Part shown: positions 49,627 to 58,678 of the stretch, one piece after another | How the letters are laid out: every line of letters begins with the position of its first letter | Numbering within the stretch: position 1 is the first letter of the stretch | Assembly (NCBI GenBank): GCA_016201045.1 | Contig: JACQDM010000007.1 | Span: forward strand, 62,001-126,000 | Direction: 5' to 3' | DNA length: 64,000 nt | From: Afipia sp. | GTDB taxonomy: Bacteria > Pseudomonadota > Alphaproteobacteria > Rhizobiales > Xanthobacteraceae | Made by a program: the position numbers and the translations under genes | Notes under the pieces: generated by a model | What the model was told of the DNA's origin: nothing | Databases searched by the model: none | What the model saw: the letters and a program-made list of their open reading frames with translations, nothing else

Positions 49627-49858
49627 TCCCGCAGGACGTGACCTCCGTCATATTCCGGCCAGCGAGCTAAAACGGATCAATGCCGTTTTTGAGGCCATGA
49701 TTGATGATCCTTACGGCGGCGATACCAGAATGTTACGCGGCACGAATGGCGCGTCCCGACGCCGAGTTGGCCATTGGCGCATCCTGTTCGAACTCGATTT
49801 GCAACGGCATGTGATCGTTATCTTGGGCGTCAAACGCCGCCGCTCCCATACCTACTAA
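49601..49858 (+). CDS. RelE/ParE-family toxin-like protein
   Basis: ITSPAGRDLRHIPASELKRINAVFEAMIDDPYGGDTRMLRGTNGASRRRVGHWRILFELDLQRHVIVILGVKRRRSHTY. Confidence 0.75.
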   Translation: MTWGLAITSPAGRDLRHIPASELKRINAVFEAMIDDPYGGDTRMLRGTNGASRRRVGHWRILFELDLQRHVIVILGVKRRRSHTY

Positions 49859-49989
49859 TGCCGCAAAGCGTACAGCTATGCGCCGCTATGTTCATATTGC
49901 CGGGTTCCCAATCTTTCTCTATGATCCGCGATGCCCGCTAGCTGGTTTCTCTTAACCAATGGGCGTCGACGCTCTTCACGGAGTGGTCG

Positions 49990-50184
49990 ATGAACATGTT
50001 GAGAAGGCTGGTATCGAAAAAGGAACTGAAATCGATTTATGGTATTCCCTACTCGCCCGCGCACATTGCGCGCCTTGAGAAGGCTCAAAAATTTCCCATC
50101 CGGGTAAATCTTGGACTTTGCAGGGTGGCTTGGTACGCGGACGAGATCGAAGCCTGGATCGACTCACGTCCTCGCGCTGCGTAA
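49990..50184 (+). CDS. AlpA-like HTH regulator / excisionase-like
   Basis: LVSKKELKSIYGIPYSPAHIARLEKAQKFPIRVNLGLCRVAWYADEIEAWIDSR. Confidence 0.75.
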   Translation: MNMLRRLVSKKELKSIYGIPYSPAHIARLEKAQKFPIRVNLGLCRVAWYADEIEAWIDSRPRAA

Positions 50185-50213
50185 ATCGCAGACACTTTTT
50201 GAAGGGTTTTTTG

Positions 50214-50245
50214 GGCGGCAGGGTTCGAAACCTGCCGCCTATTTT
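50214..50245. terminator. Rho-independent terminator-like hairpin
   Basis: GGCGGCAGG-GTTCGAAA-CCTGCCGCC followed by TATTTT. Confidence 0.6.
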
Positions 50246-50443
50246 CTTGGAGCTTGGCAACTTTTCCTGTCACATCGCCCCGCCATATGGCGGGAATGCA
50301 CTGCGCTATACTGTATAGCCAAGTGCCAATTCACATTTTCACGTTACATTTCAACTGATTCCGCACACCAGCCGTCGGGCATTACGCCACGACCTTTCTT
50401 GTTTTTGCTTGATCTTTCTCATACCACCGCGCGCCTGCTTTGC

Positions 50444-51811
50444 ATGCGCGCTCAAGGACGTGTCCTTGATGGTATTTTGAAAGATACAAGCCAAAGCCCA
50501 CGTGAGTGGGAAAAACAAGAAAGGTCGTGGCGCTCAGCGCCACCGACGGACTGGTGTGCGGACTGGTACAATCAACCATGGACCGTTCTTTCGTTTACAC
50601 CTCGCCGCGCGCCACCGAACGAAGTCCCAGCACAGATAAAGTCACGGCTCGCGCGGCGGGTTATGTACGAAAGACACCTATACATCATCGGAAAATCCGG
50701 CAGCGGCAAATCCACATTTCTACAAAACACGATTTTGCAGAACCCTGGCGGCTTTTGCCTGATCGACCCGCATGGCGATTTAGCCGAAGCTGTCGCCGAC
50801 CGCACCGACTGCATCTACTTTGATCCGTCAGAGTTGCAGCTCGGCTTTAACGTCTTTGCGGATGTGCCGGAGCCTCATCGGCCATTGGTCGCGGCCCAAA
50901 TTGTTGCGTCTTTTAAAGCCATTTGGGGCGACAGTTGGGGGCCGCGCATGGAATGGATCTTGGTCAATGCGATCCGACTGTTGCTCGATAACGCGCAAAC
51001 TTTTTTGGGTCTGCCTCGACTTTTGACCGACGACGCCTATCGCGCCCGACTATTGCGCAACTGCACCGATCCAATCGTGCAAACATTTTGGGAAAAAGAG
51101 TTTGCTGCTTACGACGACCGATTCCGCAAAGAGGCTATCGCCCCAATCCAGAATAAAGTTGGTCAATTGTTGGCCAATCCGATTTTAAGAAACATCATTG
51201 GCCAGCACCGCAGTACGCTTCGACCGGGACGGATTATGAATGGCGGCCAACGCATCGTCGTCAATCTGGCAAAAGGCAAACTGGGCGATGCCCCATCGCA
51301 TCTGTTGGGCGCTTTATTGGTGTCTGCGTTCGCGCAAGCGGCAGAACAACGCGCAACAATCCCGGAAAAAGACCGAGTGCCATTCACCCTCTATGTCGAT
51401 GAGTTTCAGAACTTCGCCACCGAAAGCTTTGCCACCATCCTCTCAGAAGCCCGTAAGTACAAACTGTCGCTGGTCATCGCCCACCAATTCCTCGGTCAGT
51501 TGCCGGTGCAGTTACGTCAGGCGGTTTTTGGCAATGTCGGGACCATGATGGCGTTTCGGGTGGGAGCGGAAGATGCGCCATTGATTGCTTTGGAGTTGGG
51601 TTTAAAGAACGCCGAGATTTTGTCCGACCTGGATAACTTTCGGGCGTGGCTGCGGGTGGGTGGACCCTTCGGTCCGCAGATGATGGACACCGAACCCGCC
51701 GGTCCGCCACTCGGTCGATTGCCAGCGGTGAGGCGTAGGACCCGCGCCCGCTTTTGCCGCCCACCTCATCTGGTCAAACGGGAGATTGAAAGTTTTCTAA
51801 ATGCATCTTGA
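50444..51811 (+). CDS. TraG/VirD4-like (T4SS DNA-binding domain) ATPase, first copy
   Basis: Walker A IIGKSGSGKSTFLQ, Walker B PFTLYVDEFQNFATESFATILSEARKYKLSLVIAHQFLGQL; start uncertain. Confidence 0.75.
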   Translation: MRAQGRVLDGILKDTSQSPREWEKQERSWRSAPPTDWCADWYNQPWTVLSFTPRRAPPNEVPAQIKSRLARRVMYERHLYIIGKSGSGKSTFLQNTILQNPGGFCLIDPHGDLAEAVADRTDCIYFDPSELQLGFNVFADVPEPHRPLVAAQIVASFKAIWGDSWGPRMEWILVNAIRLLLDNAQTFLGLPRLLTDDAYRARLLRNCTDPIVQTFWEKEFAAYDDRFRKEAIAPIQNKVGQLLANPILRNIIGQHRSTLRPGRIMNGGQRIVVNLAKGKLGDAPSHLLGALLVSAFAQAAEQRATIPEKDRVPFTLYVDEFQNFATESFATILSEARKYKLSLVIAHQFLGQLPVQLRQAVFGNVGTMMAFRVGAEDAPLIALELGLKNAEILSDLDNFRAWLRVGGPFGPQMMDTEPAGPPLGRLPAVRRRTRARFCRPPHLVKREIESFLNAS

Positions 51812-51853
51812 CGTTGCGTCCGTGGTTTTCGCAGAATACGGCGGGCAGAGAAA

Positions 51854-52243
51854 TTGGGGGGACACATGTATCTCGTACTACGTCGCGATCAGCGAAAGAG
51901 TTTAACCGGAAAAATCATTTTTCAATTGGATGTCCAGGCCGAAATCACGCCTGAAGAAGTTGAAAACATCCAGCGCTACCGGTTGGGAGACACTCTTCTC
52001 TATTCCAAAGGCGAACTGACCGAGCGTGGATCGGGAATGTTAGGTCTGGCATCGCGCATGGCGTTCCACGCCATGAACATTTCAGTCAACATTAGCGAAC
52101 TTGTGAACGGCAAGCGGATCGAATGCAAAGACATTTTGGAAATGCTGGCTGTTGAAGAGCAAATCAGAGAAGCCGCAATAAGGTTCAAACAAGTGCTCCA
52201 CGCCGCAACATATTTTGGCGGGGAAGAAGCATTTGAAATCTAG
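51854..52243 (+). CDS. Hypothetical protein between two conjugation-type ATPase genes
   Basis: Start MGGHMYLVLRRDQRKS or MYLVLRRD; 3' end overlaps the next ORF. Confidence 0.6.
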   Translation: MGGHMYLVLRRDQRKSLTGKIIFQLDVQAEITPEEVENIQRYRLGDTLLYSKGELTERGSGMLGLASRMAFHAMNISVNISELVNGKRIECKDILEMLAVEEQIREAAIRFKQVLHAATYFGGEEAFEI

Positions 52244-54338
52244 CAACATCTTTCACTGGGCATTCTCTAACATCCTGCAATGGTCAAACCTGCGGGCCTA
52301 TTTTGTCGGCTCATTGGCAGGCCGTGACCGGGAAGAGGTCCGCGATCTCTATGCGCGGGTCCGCGATGCTTACAACGCGTCGCCCTATTGCGCGGAAGAT
52401 GCGGCGTTTGAGTTCACTGAAAGTTTGCTCGAAGAGGTATTTCAAAAAGCAGGCGTGGTTGCCTCTCACAAGGTTCAGATTGCGTTTGGCAATGTTGTCT
52501 GGGAATTGTTGCACGGAGAGCCGGTGATTTTCGGGTTACCCGATGAGCCGGACTTTGGGCATATGTCACGCGGCTCGCTGCAACAAATGCGTGCGTTGTT
52601 GGTGGTCAAAGAGCGGATTCTCAATAACCCTGCGTTTTATGTCGATATCTGGCGTCAGAAGATCATCTATTTGCTCGCGGGACTTGTCGGATCATTTCCG
52701 TCCTTTGTATTCGACCCGGCGATCGAGGACGATGCGCCGGGCTTCAATGTCATGCTCATCGACGTGTGCTCCAATCCTGCGGAAGCCATCGAGCGGACCA
52801 TGGCAACGATGTATGACGACGACATTGTGCAGGCGGGATTGTTCGCGAGCGTCCGAAAATGCTTTGAGGACAATCTGGCCCGCGCCAGCGGCATCAACCC
52901 AAATGACCCAAGCCGTAGCCGAACGGTCAGAACACCGAACACCAGCAAAGACAGAAATCCCCGAGATCTTGTCGCTGACTTCCTGTCAGGAACGCCATTC
53001 CCCGATCTGTTTCTGGCCAGCGTCCCCTTTCCTCTTCCTGAACAGGCGCGTTTTGCTCATCAATGGATATTGGCACCGCAAGGAGCGGGAAAGACACAGG
53101 CGATCCAGTTTCAGTTTCTTCGTGATCTTCCCAAAGTTGCAAACAACGAAGCCAGCATCATCGTCATGGATAGTCAGGGCGACCTGATCCGGAATATCGC
53201 CGGGTTGAAAGTTTTTGCCGACGGTGAACCTCTTGACGGCAAACTGGTGCTGATCGAGCCCGACCCGGAATATCCACTGGCGCTCAATATCTTCGATATG
53301 GGGAAAGATCGGCTAGATCAGTATTCGGTGCGGGACAAAGAGCGCCTGACCAACAGCACGCTGGAGATGCTGACCTATGTGATCGGCAGTCTGTCCGAGA
53401 CTGAGATGACGCCAAAGCAGCAAACTCTGTTTCGCTATGTGCTGCGGGCCTGCATGCAGATTCCCGACGCCACGATCCATACTTTTGCCGAGTTGTTGTC
53501 CGGGACCGACAAATACCAGTCACACATCGAACGACTCGAAGGCCCGGCCAAACTGTTTTTCGAGACCCAGTTCAACGACGTCCAGTTTAAGCAAACCAAG
53601 CAGGAAGTCGCATGGCGGCTAATGTACCTTTTGGAAAATCCTACATTTGAGCGGATGTTTTCCAATCCGCGCTCGAAACTAGACCTGTATACCGAGTTGC
53701 AGTCTTCCAAAGTGATCCTCATAAATACTGACAAGGACTTGCTGAAAGACAAGCGCACCGAAATGTTTGGGCGCTTCTTCATCGCCATGCTTTTGCAGAG
53801 CGCACAGGAACGCGCGTCTTTGCAGCGTGAACATCGCATGCCGGTGTTTTGTTACATCGACGAGTGCCACGATTACATTGCAAACGATACCAATATCACC
53901 ACCCTGCTGGATCAGGCCCGAAAGATGAATATTGGTCTCATTCTGGCCAATCAAAGATGCGCTCAGGTCTCCCCCGCCGTGCTCGATGCCTTGTGCAACG
54001 TGTCTATCAAGCAGGCCCGCGCGCTAAGCGATAGCGATGCCCACACGCTTGCGCGAAATATGCAGACGACGCCAGAATTTTTATCGTCACAGCCAGAGCA
54101 GACTTTTGCCACCAGCATTCGCGGCGTCACAAGAAACGCGCTGTCGCTTCAGGTGCCATTTCTGCAACTTGAAAATCTGGAACGTATGTCAATCGAGGAT
54201 CAGGAAGATATCAGATCGCGGATGCGGCTCAACTATTGTGTTCCCGCTCAGCTTCCAAACATTCAACCGCCGCAACCGCCGGAGCCAATCGCCCCGGCTA
54301 ACGAAGTTGATACGCGACCCTCCACGGATTGGGGCTAA
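52215..54338 (+). CDS. TraG/VirD4-like ATPase, second copy, with novel N-terminal region
   Basis: Walker A ILAPQGAGKTQAIQ, Walker B PVFCYIDECHDYIANDTNITTLLDQARKMNIGLILANQRCAQ. Confidence 0.75.
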   Translation: MAGKKHLKSSNIFHWAFSNILQWSNLRAYFVGSLAGRDREEVRDLYARVRDAYNASPYCAEDAAFEFTESLLEEVFQKAGVVASHKVQIAFGNVVWELLHGEPVIFGLPDEPDFGHMSRGSLQQMRALLVVKERILNNPAFYVDIWRQKIIYLLAGLVGSFPSFVFDPAIEDDAPGFNVMLIDVCSNPAEAIERTMATMYDDDIVQAGLFASVRKCFEDNLARASGINPNDPSRSRTVRTPNTSKDRNPRDLVADFLSGTPFPDLFLASVPFPLPEQARFAHQWILAPQGAGKTQAIQFQFLRDLPKVANNEASIIVMDSQGDLIRNIAGLKVFADGEPLDGKLVLIEPDPEYPLALNIFDMGKDRLDQYSVRDKERLTNSTLEMLTYVIGSLSETEMTPKQQTLFRYVLRACMQIPDATIHTFAELLSGTDKYQSHIERLEGPAKLFFETQFNDVQFKQTKQEVAWRLMYLLENPTFERMFSNPRSKLDLYTELQSSKVILINTDKDLLKDKRTEMFGRFFIAMLLQSAQERASLQREHRMPVFCYIDECHDYIANDTNITTLLDQARKMNIGLILANQRCAQVSPAVLDALCNVSIKQARALSDSDAHTLARNMQTTPEFLSSQPEQTFATSIRGVTRNALSLQVPFLQLENLERMSIEDQEDIRSRMRLNYCVPAQLPNIQPPQPPEPIAPANEVDTRPSTDWG

Positions 54339-54450
54339 CTTTGCGTGTTATTATTTTGAAGTGAACATTTTCGAACATATCGGCCGTAATCGCGCATGGT
54401 TGAACATCACGAACGTTTTCAAATTCTGATGGTCGCGTATTCAACAATGT

Positions 54451-55410
54451 ATGACACCTACTCCCCAAACAGGTTTTTCGCGGCGTTCCCGTCTGCATCG
54501 CAAGGCAACTGGAAAACCTCTGGCGCTCAGCCCGCGCGATCTTGAAGTATTCAAACTTCTAAACCGATATCGCTATCTTCGTTCAACCTTCATTCACTTG
54601 TTTGTAGGCGGATACAAAGTCGCTTTGATCAAGCGGCTCGGGATTCTGTATCACGATGGATATCTAGACCGGCCAAAACAGCAATGGCAGGTGATCAATG
54701 CTCGCTACATGCCTGCCGTCTACGAATTGGGCCGAAAGGGCGAGCAAGCGCTTCGCGCAGTTGGCGTTGCGGTCACCAACATGCCGAGCCAGCAGTTCTC
54801 ACATGCGCTAATGATTTGCGATATTCTAGGTTCAATCGAACTCGGCATCAAAGCCGATCCGCGGTTACGGCTGATCTCGTGGGGCGAGATTGTCGCTAAA
54901 CTGCCAGCCGCCACGAAAGCACAACGCAATCCGTTGGAGCTTCCCTGCAATATCTCGTTCACGTTTCCGCGCAGCAAGACAACCCATCGATTGTCAAAGC
55001 CGCTGATCCCTGACGCCGTGTTCGGCATCGAGTACAAGCCGTCAAAATCCTTTCGGTTCTTTGCACTGGAAGCGGATCGCAACAACGAGCCCGTCTTCCG
55101 CAATAACCTGTCGCAGACATCTTACTTGAGGAAAATTCTGCAATACCGGGAAATTGCCAAGGGTGCCTACAAATCCAATTGGGGGCTGCCGAACCTACTA
55201 GTGCTGAATGTCACCACCAGCCAACGGCACATGACCAACATCATCAAGCTAGTGAATGATCTGACCGGCAGCAAAGGCGCAAGCTACTTGCTTTTTAAGA
55301 CTATGCCGTCCTTGTCATCGCTTGAGAGGGCTCCTTTGCCGGACGCCTTGATGCTGACCGATCCTTGGCAACGTGCCGGGCATAGTTCGTTTGAGATTCA
55401 TAAACTTTGA
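54451..55410 (+). CDS. Replication-relaxation family-like protein
   Basis: Winged-helix N-terminus LSPRDLEVFKLLNRYRYLRSTFIHLFVGGYKVALIKRLGILYHDGYLDRPKQQW...VYELGRKGEQAL; Replic_Relax-like order of motifs. Confidence 0.65.
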   Translation: MTPTPQTGFSRRSRLHRKATGKPLALSPRDLEVFKLLNRYRYLRSTFIHLFVGGYKVALIKRLGILYHDGYLDRPKQQWQVINARYMPAVYELGRKGEQALRAVGVAVTNMPSQQFSHALMICDILGSIELGIKADPRLRLISWGEIVAKLPAATKAQRNPLELPCNISFTFPRSKTTHRLSKPLIPDAVFGIEYKPSKSFRFFALEADRNNEPVFRNNLSQTSYLRKILQYREIAKGAYKSNWGLPNLLVLNVTTSQRHMTNIIKLVNDLTGSKGASYLLFKTMPSLSSLERAPLPDALMLTDPWQRAGHSSFEIHKL

Positions 55411-55427
55411 AAGGAGGTGATGTAGTC

Positions 55428-55610
55428 GTGGATATCGATTTAGACCGCGTCAAAGATTTGATCTCAAAGCGCGATGAGATTGACGTAGAGCTTGTGAAGC
55501 TATTTAGCGGAAAGGGCGCGGCGAGAAAACCGCAGCAATGCTCGCATTGCAATCAAGAAGGCCACACCGCCCGCAACTGTCCAGGCAAGACCAGCGAGAG
55601 TCAGACATAG
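55428..55610 (+). CDS. CCHC zinc-knuckle micro-protein
   Basis: CSHCNQEGHTARNC fits CX2CX4HX4C; GTG start about 8 nt after AAGGAGGTGAT Shine-Dalgarno. Confidence 0.8.
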   Translation: MDIDLDRVKDLISKRDEIDVELVKLFSGKGAARKPQQCSHCNQEGHTARNCPGKTSESQT

Positions 55611-55613
55611 AAA

Positions 55614-55643
55614 AAGGGAGGCGTTCGCGCCTCCCTTGCTTTT
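55614..55643. terminator. Strong hairpin terminator between convergent genes
   Basis: AAGGGAGGCG-TTCG-CGCCTCCCTT then GCTTTTTT. Confidence 0.85.
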
Positions 55644-55871
55644 TTACTCGTCGTCTTTTGGTGGGACCAGAATGAACTTGCCGTCCCAATTAAACGGAAC
55701 CATGTTGAGCGTCACCACCAGGCCGTCGCCTTCGTTGAAAGGCCACGCCGCGCCGATAGTCATCATGAAATCGCTGTCCGGCCTTTGCTTGGCTCTTGCG
55801 TTGTAAACAGGCCTTGCACCTTTCGGCTTCGCATCAGTCTCTTCTGTCGGCCTCGGTTTCGTCTTGGTCAT
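55644..55871 (-). CDS. Hypothetical protein of mobile element
   Basis: MTKTKPRPTEETDAKPKGARPVYNARAKQRPDSDFMMTIGAAWPFNEGDGLVVTLNMVPFNWDGKFILVPPKDDE. Confidence 0.65.
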   Translation of the reverse strand: MTKTKPRPTEETDAKPKGARPVYNARAKQRPDSDFMMTIGAAWPFNEGDGLVVTLNMVPFNWDGKFILVPPKDDE

Positions 55872-55963
55872 TATCCACTCCTGTTCGTGGTTGCGTCCAC
55901 CATCAATGATACAATCCAAATTGGACGTACCTTTCGGCTATCCCCACATCGCAGGAGACGACA

Positions 55964-56728
55964 ATGCCCTTCGTGGATTTTGCGGAGTTGAAAACCCGTG
56001 TTTCGATTGAAGATGCCGTCAGCCTTCTCGGCCTCACCCTCAAGCCTCACGGCTTGCAAAAGCGAGGCGGTTGCCCAACGTGCAAGGCCGGTGGCGAACG
56101 CGCACTCGTCGTCACCCCGTCAAAGGGATTATTCTATTGTTTTGCTCAGAAGACCGGCGGCGATCAAATTGCCCTCGTCGCTCATATCAAGGCTTGTACC
56201 TTGAGCGAGGCTGCCAGTTTTCTTGGCGGCGTAGTCACAAGCAAGATTACGATTCCTTCGACAGTTCCCCCAGCCCCGGCCAACAAAAAGCCAGGGTTCG
56301 ACCCGGAGGCGTATGCGGCGAGACTTGATCCGGCGCATGCGTCTCTGGCTTCAATCGGCATCTCTACTGAGACGTTGCGGATGTTTCACTCGGGTTTTGC
56401 GTCTTCGGGCAGTAACCGTGGACGCCTGGCTCTTCCCCTTCATGATCGTGACGGACATCTTCTTGGTTACTGCGGCCGAAGCGTGAGGAACGAAAGTCCA
56501 TTGCTGGTCTTCCCAAACGGGATCAATCCGCATGAGTTTATTTTCAATGCTCATCGGGTGATCGCGGGTGAACTTTATTTGGTTCGCGATCCGATCGATG
56601 TTTTGAAAGCTTTCGAGTCGGGCGTTGAAAACGTTGTTTCATTTCTGACAGAAATCACGCCGCAACAAATCGAGATGCTGGCAGCACTCATGGACAGCAA
56701 AAAATGTGAGACGGTCGCACTGTTCTAA
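55964..56728 (+). CDS. CHC2 zinc-finger / primase-like protein
   Basis: VSIEDAVSLLGLTLKPHGLQKRGGCPTCKAGGERALVVTPSKGLFYCFAQKTGGDQIALVAHIKACTLSEAASFL; toprim-like C-terminus. Confidence 0.7.
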   Translation: MPFVDFAELKTRVSIEDAVSLLGLTLKPHGLQKRGGCPTCKAGGERALVVTPSKGLFYCFAQKTGGDQIALVAHIKACTLSEAASFLGGVVTSKITIPSTVPPAPANKKPGFDPEAYAARLDPAHASLASIGISTETLRMFHSGFASSGSNRGRLALPLHDRDGHLLGYCGRSVRNESPLLVFPNGINPHEFIFNAHRVIAGELYLVRDPIDVLKAFESGVENVVSFLTEITPQQIEMLAALMDSKKCETVALF

Positions 56729-56748
56729 AGCCCCTACGGGGGCTTTTT
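56728..56748. terminator. Rho-independent terminator
   Basis: AAAGCCCCTACGGGGGCTTTTT. Confidence 0.8.
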
Positions 56749-56801
56749 CTTTGTGCGGTACAATAGGGAGCGGACTGTTCCACACATCATGGAGGTTCGC
56801 C

Positions 56802-57662
56802 GTGAACACATCCAAGCTCTACGACGTCGTCACCGGCAACATCATTGCTGAACTGCAGGCGGGTGCCATCCCCTGGCTGAAGCCATGGAAAGGCGGAGGC
56901 ACCGGAATGCTACCCGCAAACGCCATCACCAAGCGGAGCTACTCCGGCATTAACATTTGTCTGCTTTGGTTTGAGGCCGACAAGCATTCTTACGCCAAGC
57001 ATCTGTGGCTCACTTATCAGCAAGCCAAGGCGCGCGGGGCGACGATCCGCAAAGGCGAGAAAGGCACGCATATTGTCTTCACCAAAAAACTTTCGGAGAA
57101 GGACACGAAGACGGACGAGCAGAAGAAGGTGCAAATGCTCAAGACGTTCTGCGTGTTCAACATCGCGCAGATCAACGGTCTGACGCTACCAGCCGAACCA
57201 GAGCCAATTGCGGAATGCGTCCGGCATGAAGCAGCCGAACACTTTATCGAAGCAACCAAAGCCGACATTCGCGGTGGCGGCGACCAGGCGTGTTACGTCC
57301 CTGCTTTGGATCGCGTGTTGATGCCGTTCCAGGGCTTCTTCATCAATCAGGAAGCCTTCTATTCAGTGACACTGCATGAACTCGGCCACTGGACCGGTGC
57401 GAAGCATCGCCTCAATCGCGATCTCTCTGGTGGATTTATCACGCGAAAGTACGCCTTCGAGGAACTGGTGGCCGAACTTACTTCTGCGTTTCTGTGTGCC
57501 CATCTTGGGCTACAGGCCGAGCTGCGGCACGCAGGCTATATTGAACACTATCTTGCGGTGCTGAAGGATGACGACCGCGCATTCTTTAAGGCCGCAGCCA
57601 AAGCTCAACAAGCGGCTGACTACCTGCGAGAATTCAGCGAAAAAGCGCGCGAAGACCAATGA
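56802..57662 (+). CDS. ArdC-like antirestriction / zincin metallopeptidase
   Basis: NTSKLYDVVTGNIIAELQAGAIPWLKPW...; zincin motif TLHELGHWTGAKHRLNRDL; GTG start. Confidence 0.88.
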   Translation: MNTSKLYDVVTGNIIAELQAGAIPWLKPWKGGGTGMLPANAITKRSYSGINICLLWFEADKHSYAKHLWLTYQQAKARGATIRKGEKGTHIVFTKKLSEKDTKTDEQKKVQMLKTFCVFNIAQINGLTLPAEPEPIAECVRHEAAEHFIEATKADIRGGGDQACYVPALDRVLMPFQGFFINQEAFYSVTLHELGHWTGAKHRLNRDLSGGFITRKYAFEELVAELTSAFLCAHLGLQAELRHAGYIEHYLAVLKDDDRAFFKAAAKAQQAADYLREFSEKAREDQ

Positions 57663-57778
57663 ACGCGTATTCTTTGCCCCGCTCAGTTGCGGGGCAAATT
57701 TTTGTACAAAGATTTTTCAGAACAAAAAAATGAAATTTTCACCAATCGATCACAGGCGCAGCGCAACTTTTTTGGAAG

Positions 57779-58678
57779 TCAAACGTGAAGCACTGCCTCC
57801 TGTTGGCGAAGCGTTTCGTCCTCGACTTGAATCGTGACGTGATCAATACCAAATTTTTCTTTCAGACTGCGGCGAGCCTCCTGAAGTAATTCGCGTCCCG
57901 CGCGTATGTCGCTGACGACGAGATGGCAACTCATCGCATCGAAGCCAGATGTGATGGTCCAAACGTGCAGGTCATGCACCGCAACCACGCCAGGAATGCT
58001 CGTCAACTCTTTTTCTAGAAGTTCAACATCGATATTGGGTGGGGTGCCTTCCATCAGGATGTGGGTTACTTGTTTAAGCAAACTCCAAGTCCGAGGCACA
58101 ATGAACAGACCGATTCCGGCTCCGATGATCGGATCTGCGTGCGTCCATCCTTTCCACATCATCAGGAGTGCAGCGACAATCACGCCAATCGAACCCAGCA
58201 TGTCGCTCAGAACTTCGAAATAAGCGCCCTTGACGTTCAGACTTTCCGACGATCCGCCCGCCAACAGCCTCATACTAATCAGGTTGACGACCAACCCGAT
58301 GGACGCAACGACTAGCATTGGCGCGCTTCGGACTTCCGGGGGTGATTGGAAGCGTTGGTAAGCTTCGTAGAGGATATAGATCGTCAGTAAGAGCAAAACC
58401 ACGGCATTGGTGAGAGCCGACAGCACCTCCATCCTCAGATAACCGTAAGTCCGTTGCGGCGTTGCCTCGCGCGACGCAAAGCGTATCGCAAGCAGCGCCA
58501 GCGCCAATCCGCCGACGTCAGTCAACATGTGTGCTGCGTCTGCCAATAGCGCGAGGCTGCCGGTGACCAGACCACCGATGACCTCGGCAACCATATAGGT
58601 AGCCGTCAGCGCAAGCGCCCAGCCGAGCCTGCCCGCATGCTGCGCAGCCGCCGTTCCTGCCGAACCTTCACCGTGCAT
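57779..58678 (-). CDS. Cation diffusion facilitator family transporter (CzcD/ZitB-like)
   Basis: GSLALLADAAHMLTDVGGLALALLAIRFASREATPQRTYGYLRMEVLSALTNA. Confidence 0.9.
   Translation of the reverse strand: MHGEGSAGTAAAQHAGRLGWALALTATYMVAEVIGGLVTGSLALLADAAHMLTDVGGLALALLAIRFASREATPQRTYGYLRMEVLSALTNAVVLLLLTIYILYEAYQRFQSPPEVRSAPMLVVASIGLVVNLISMRLLAGGSSESLNVKGAYFEVLSDMLGSIGVIVAALLMMWKGWTHADPIIGAGIGLFIVPRTWSLLKQVTHILMEGTPPNIDVELLEKELTSIPGVVAVHDLHVWTITSGFDAMSCHLVVSDIRAGRELLQEARRSLKEKFGIDHVTIQVEDETLRQQEAVLHV

Noticed and set aside
50211-50245. GGCGGCAGGGTTCGAAACCTGCCGCC resembles a tRNA T-arm and could be an attachment-site remnant
   Set aside because: The stem does not fit a canonical 5+7+5 T-arm and no other tRNA parts are nearby; a terminator after the AlpA-like gene is the simpler reading.
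50111-50443. Upstream extension of the first TraG-like ORF (MDFAGWLGTRTRSKPG...)
   Set aside because: It overlaps the AlpA-like gene and runs through the terminator hairpin; the real start is more likely downstream (for example 50444).
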